Shown here: positions 10,290 to 10,912 of the stretch, piece after piece | Numbering within the stretch: the first letter of the stretch is position 1 | Layout of the letters: each line of letters begins with the position of its first letter | Assembly: GCA_003241595.1 (NCBI GenBank) | Contig: QFOU01000045.1 | Location: forward strand, 1-10,912 | Reading direction: 5' to 3' | DNA length: 10,912 nucleotides | Source: Pseudomonas fluorescens | Lineage (GTDB): Bacteria > Pseudomonadota > Alphaproteobacteria > UBA2136 > UBA6156 | Notes under the pieces: model-generated | Told to the model about the DNA's origin: nothing | Seen by the model: only the letters and a program-made list of their open reading frames with translations | Databases searched by the model: none | Program-made: the position numbers and the translations under genes

Positions 10290-10592
10290 TTACCAGCTAC
10301 CCTTGCGAACACCCGGCAGAAGGCCGAGGCTGGCAAGTTCACGCAGCTTGTTACGGGACAGACCAAAGCGACCGTTGAAGCCACGGGGACGACCCGTGAG
10401 GCTGCAGCGGTTACGCTGGCGGGCTTTGGAGCCATTGCGGTCGAGGTCGGCGAGCTTTTGGCTGAGAGCCATCTTCTCTTCGAGACCTTCGGCAGCCACG
10501 ATGGACTTCTTGATTTCGGCGCGCTTTGCAGCGTCGCGCTTAACGGTTTTGGCGCGCTTATCTTCGCGGTTAATCATACCTACTTTAGCCAT
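10290..10592 (-). CDS. rpsN: 30S ribosomal protein S14 (uS14), zinc-less type
   Basis: uS14 is in the head of the 30S subunit and is added late in assembly. The 100-aa product is the long, zinc-independent form found in Proteobacteria: it lacks the CxxC pairs of the short zinc form. The conserved C-terminal half is clear, with RNRCSLTGRPRGFNGRFGLS at 60-79 and RNKLRELASLGLLPG at 80-94, ending KGSW. The N-terminal half is Lys/Ala-rich and more divergent. The ATG at 10592 lies 2 nt after the rplE stop, and its AGGGAG ribosome site overlaps the end of rplE, so the two are probably translationally coupled. Confidence 0.98.
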   Translation of the reverse strand: MAKVGMINREDKRAKTVKRDAAKRAEIKKSIVAAEGLEEKMALSQKLADLDRNGSKARQRNRCSLTGRPRGFNGRFGLSRNKLRELASLGLLPGVRKGSW

Positions 10593-10594
10593 GA

Positions 10595-10912
10595 TTATTC
10601 TCCCTTACCTTGAGTGGTTTGAGCACGCGAGCGGCGGAACGGCATGCCGAAGGCAGCCAGAAGCGCACGAGCGTCATCGTCGGACTTAGCAGTGGTGCAG
10701 ATGATGACATCCATACCGCGGATCTTGTCGATCTTATCGAAGTCGATTTCTTGGAAGATGATTTGCTCTTTGATACCCAAAGCGTAGTTACCGCGGCCAT
10801 CGAAAGCCTTGGAGCTTACGCCTTCGAAGTCGCGAACACGCGGCAGAGCCACAGTGATCAGACGATCGAGGAATTCATACATACGTACACCACGGAGGGT
10901 TACCTTGCAGCC
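10595..10912 (-). CDS. rplE: 50S ribosomal protein L5 (uL5), C-terminal part
   Basis: uL5 binds 5S rRNA and contacts P-site tRNA from the central protuberance. The gene enters from the right edge; 105 C-terminal residues of about 180 are present. The reading frame is open to the window end and begins within GCKVTLRGVRMYEFLDRLI, so the ATG at 10882 is an internal Met and not the start. Further family motifs are LPRVRDFEGVSSKAFDGRGN, YALGIKEQIIFQEIDFDKID, and the GMDVIICTTAKSDDDARALL region followed by FGMPFRR. About ten extra polar residues (SRAQTTQGKGE) follow the usual end. It is the first visible gene of the spc cluster and is coupled to rpsN. Confidence 0.97.
   Translation of the reverse strand, partial: GCKVTLRGVRMYEFLDRLITVALPRVRDFEGVSSKAFDGRGNYALGIKEQIIFQEIDFDKIDKIRGMDVIICTTAKSDDDARALLAAFGMPFRRSRAQTTQGKGE

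Noticed and set aside
9298..10613. Plus-strand open frames of 265 and 245 aa
   Set aside because: They overlap rplF, rpsH and rpsN in antisense, and their translations show no family features.
1..10912. CRISPR arrays, insertion sequences, tRNA or rRNA genes
   Set aside because: I looked for spaced direct repeats, terminal inverted repeats with a transposase, and tRNA-like cloverleaf signatures, and saw none. The only notable direct repeat is the 15-bp pair before rpoA.

Overview
The window is a ribosomal-protein gene cluster (the spc and alpha parts of the S10-spc-alpha superoperon), and every convincing gene lies on the minus strand, so it reads from right to left. Protein sequences point to an alphaproteobacterium of moderate GC content. 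RpoA, S5, S8, S14, L5, L15 and L17 have the alphaproteobacterial form, and rpsD is absent between rpsK and rpoA, as is usual in that class. The presence of infA plus an rpmJ-like gene between adk and rpsM is more like the Gram-positive arrangement, so an early-branching or unusual lineage is possible. I cannot name the genus from the sequence alone.

Layout in transcription order (right to left): rplE (5' part outside the window), rpsN, rpsH and rplF, then a strong terminator. Next come two small membrane-protein genes (100 and 65 aa), each with its own promoter-like sequence and terminator. They are followed by rplR-rpsE-rplO behind a structured leader; rpmD, normally between rpsE and rplO, is missing. 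A 131-aa soluble protein of unknown function follows, again as a self-contained unit with terminators on both sides. Then secY-adk, infA, a divergent 55-aa bL36-like gene, rpsM, rpsK, a 153-nt structured intergenic region, rpoA and a terminator. Finally come rplQ with its own near-consensus promoter, a terminator, and the start of hemB running off the left edge.

The genes supply ribosomal subunits, initiation factor IF1, the RNA polymerase alpha subunit, the SecY translocon channel and adenylate kinase, the standard growth-linked set. What is unusual is that the cluster is cut into about nine apparent transcription units by hairpins, some classical intrinsic terminators and some without a U-tract. 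Three genes of unknown function occupy the cuts. Three of the internal promoter candidates share a GCCCCC block directly after the -10 element, a GC-rich discriminator of the kind linked to stringent control. All promoter and RNA-structure calls are by eye and untested.
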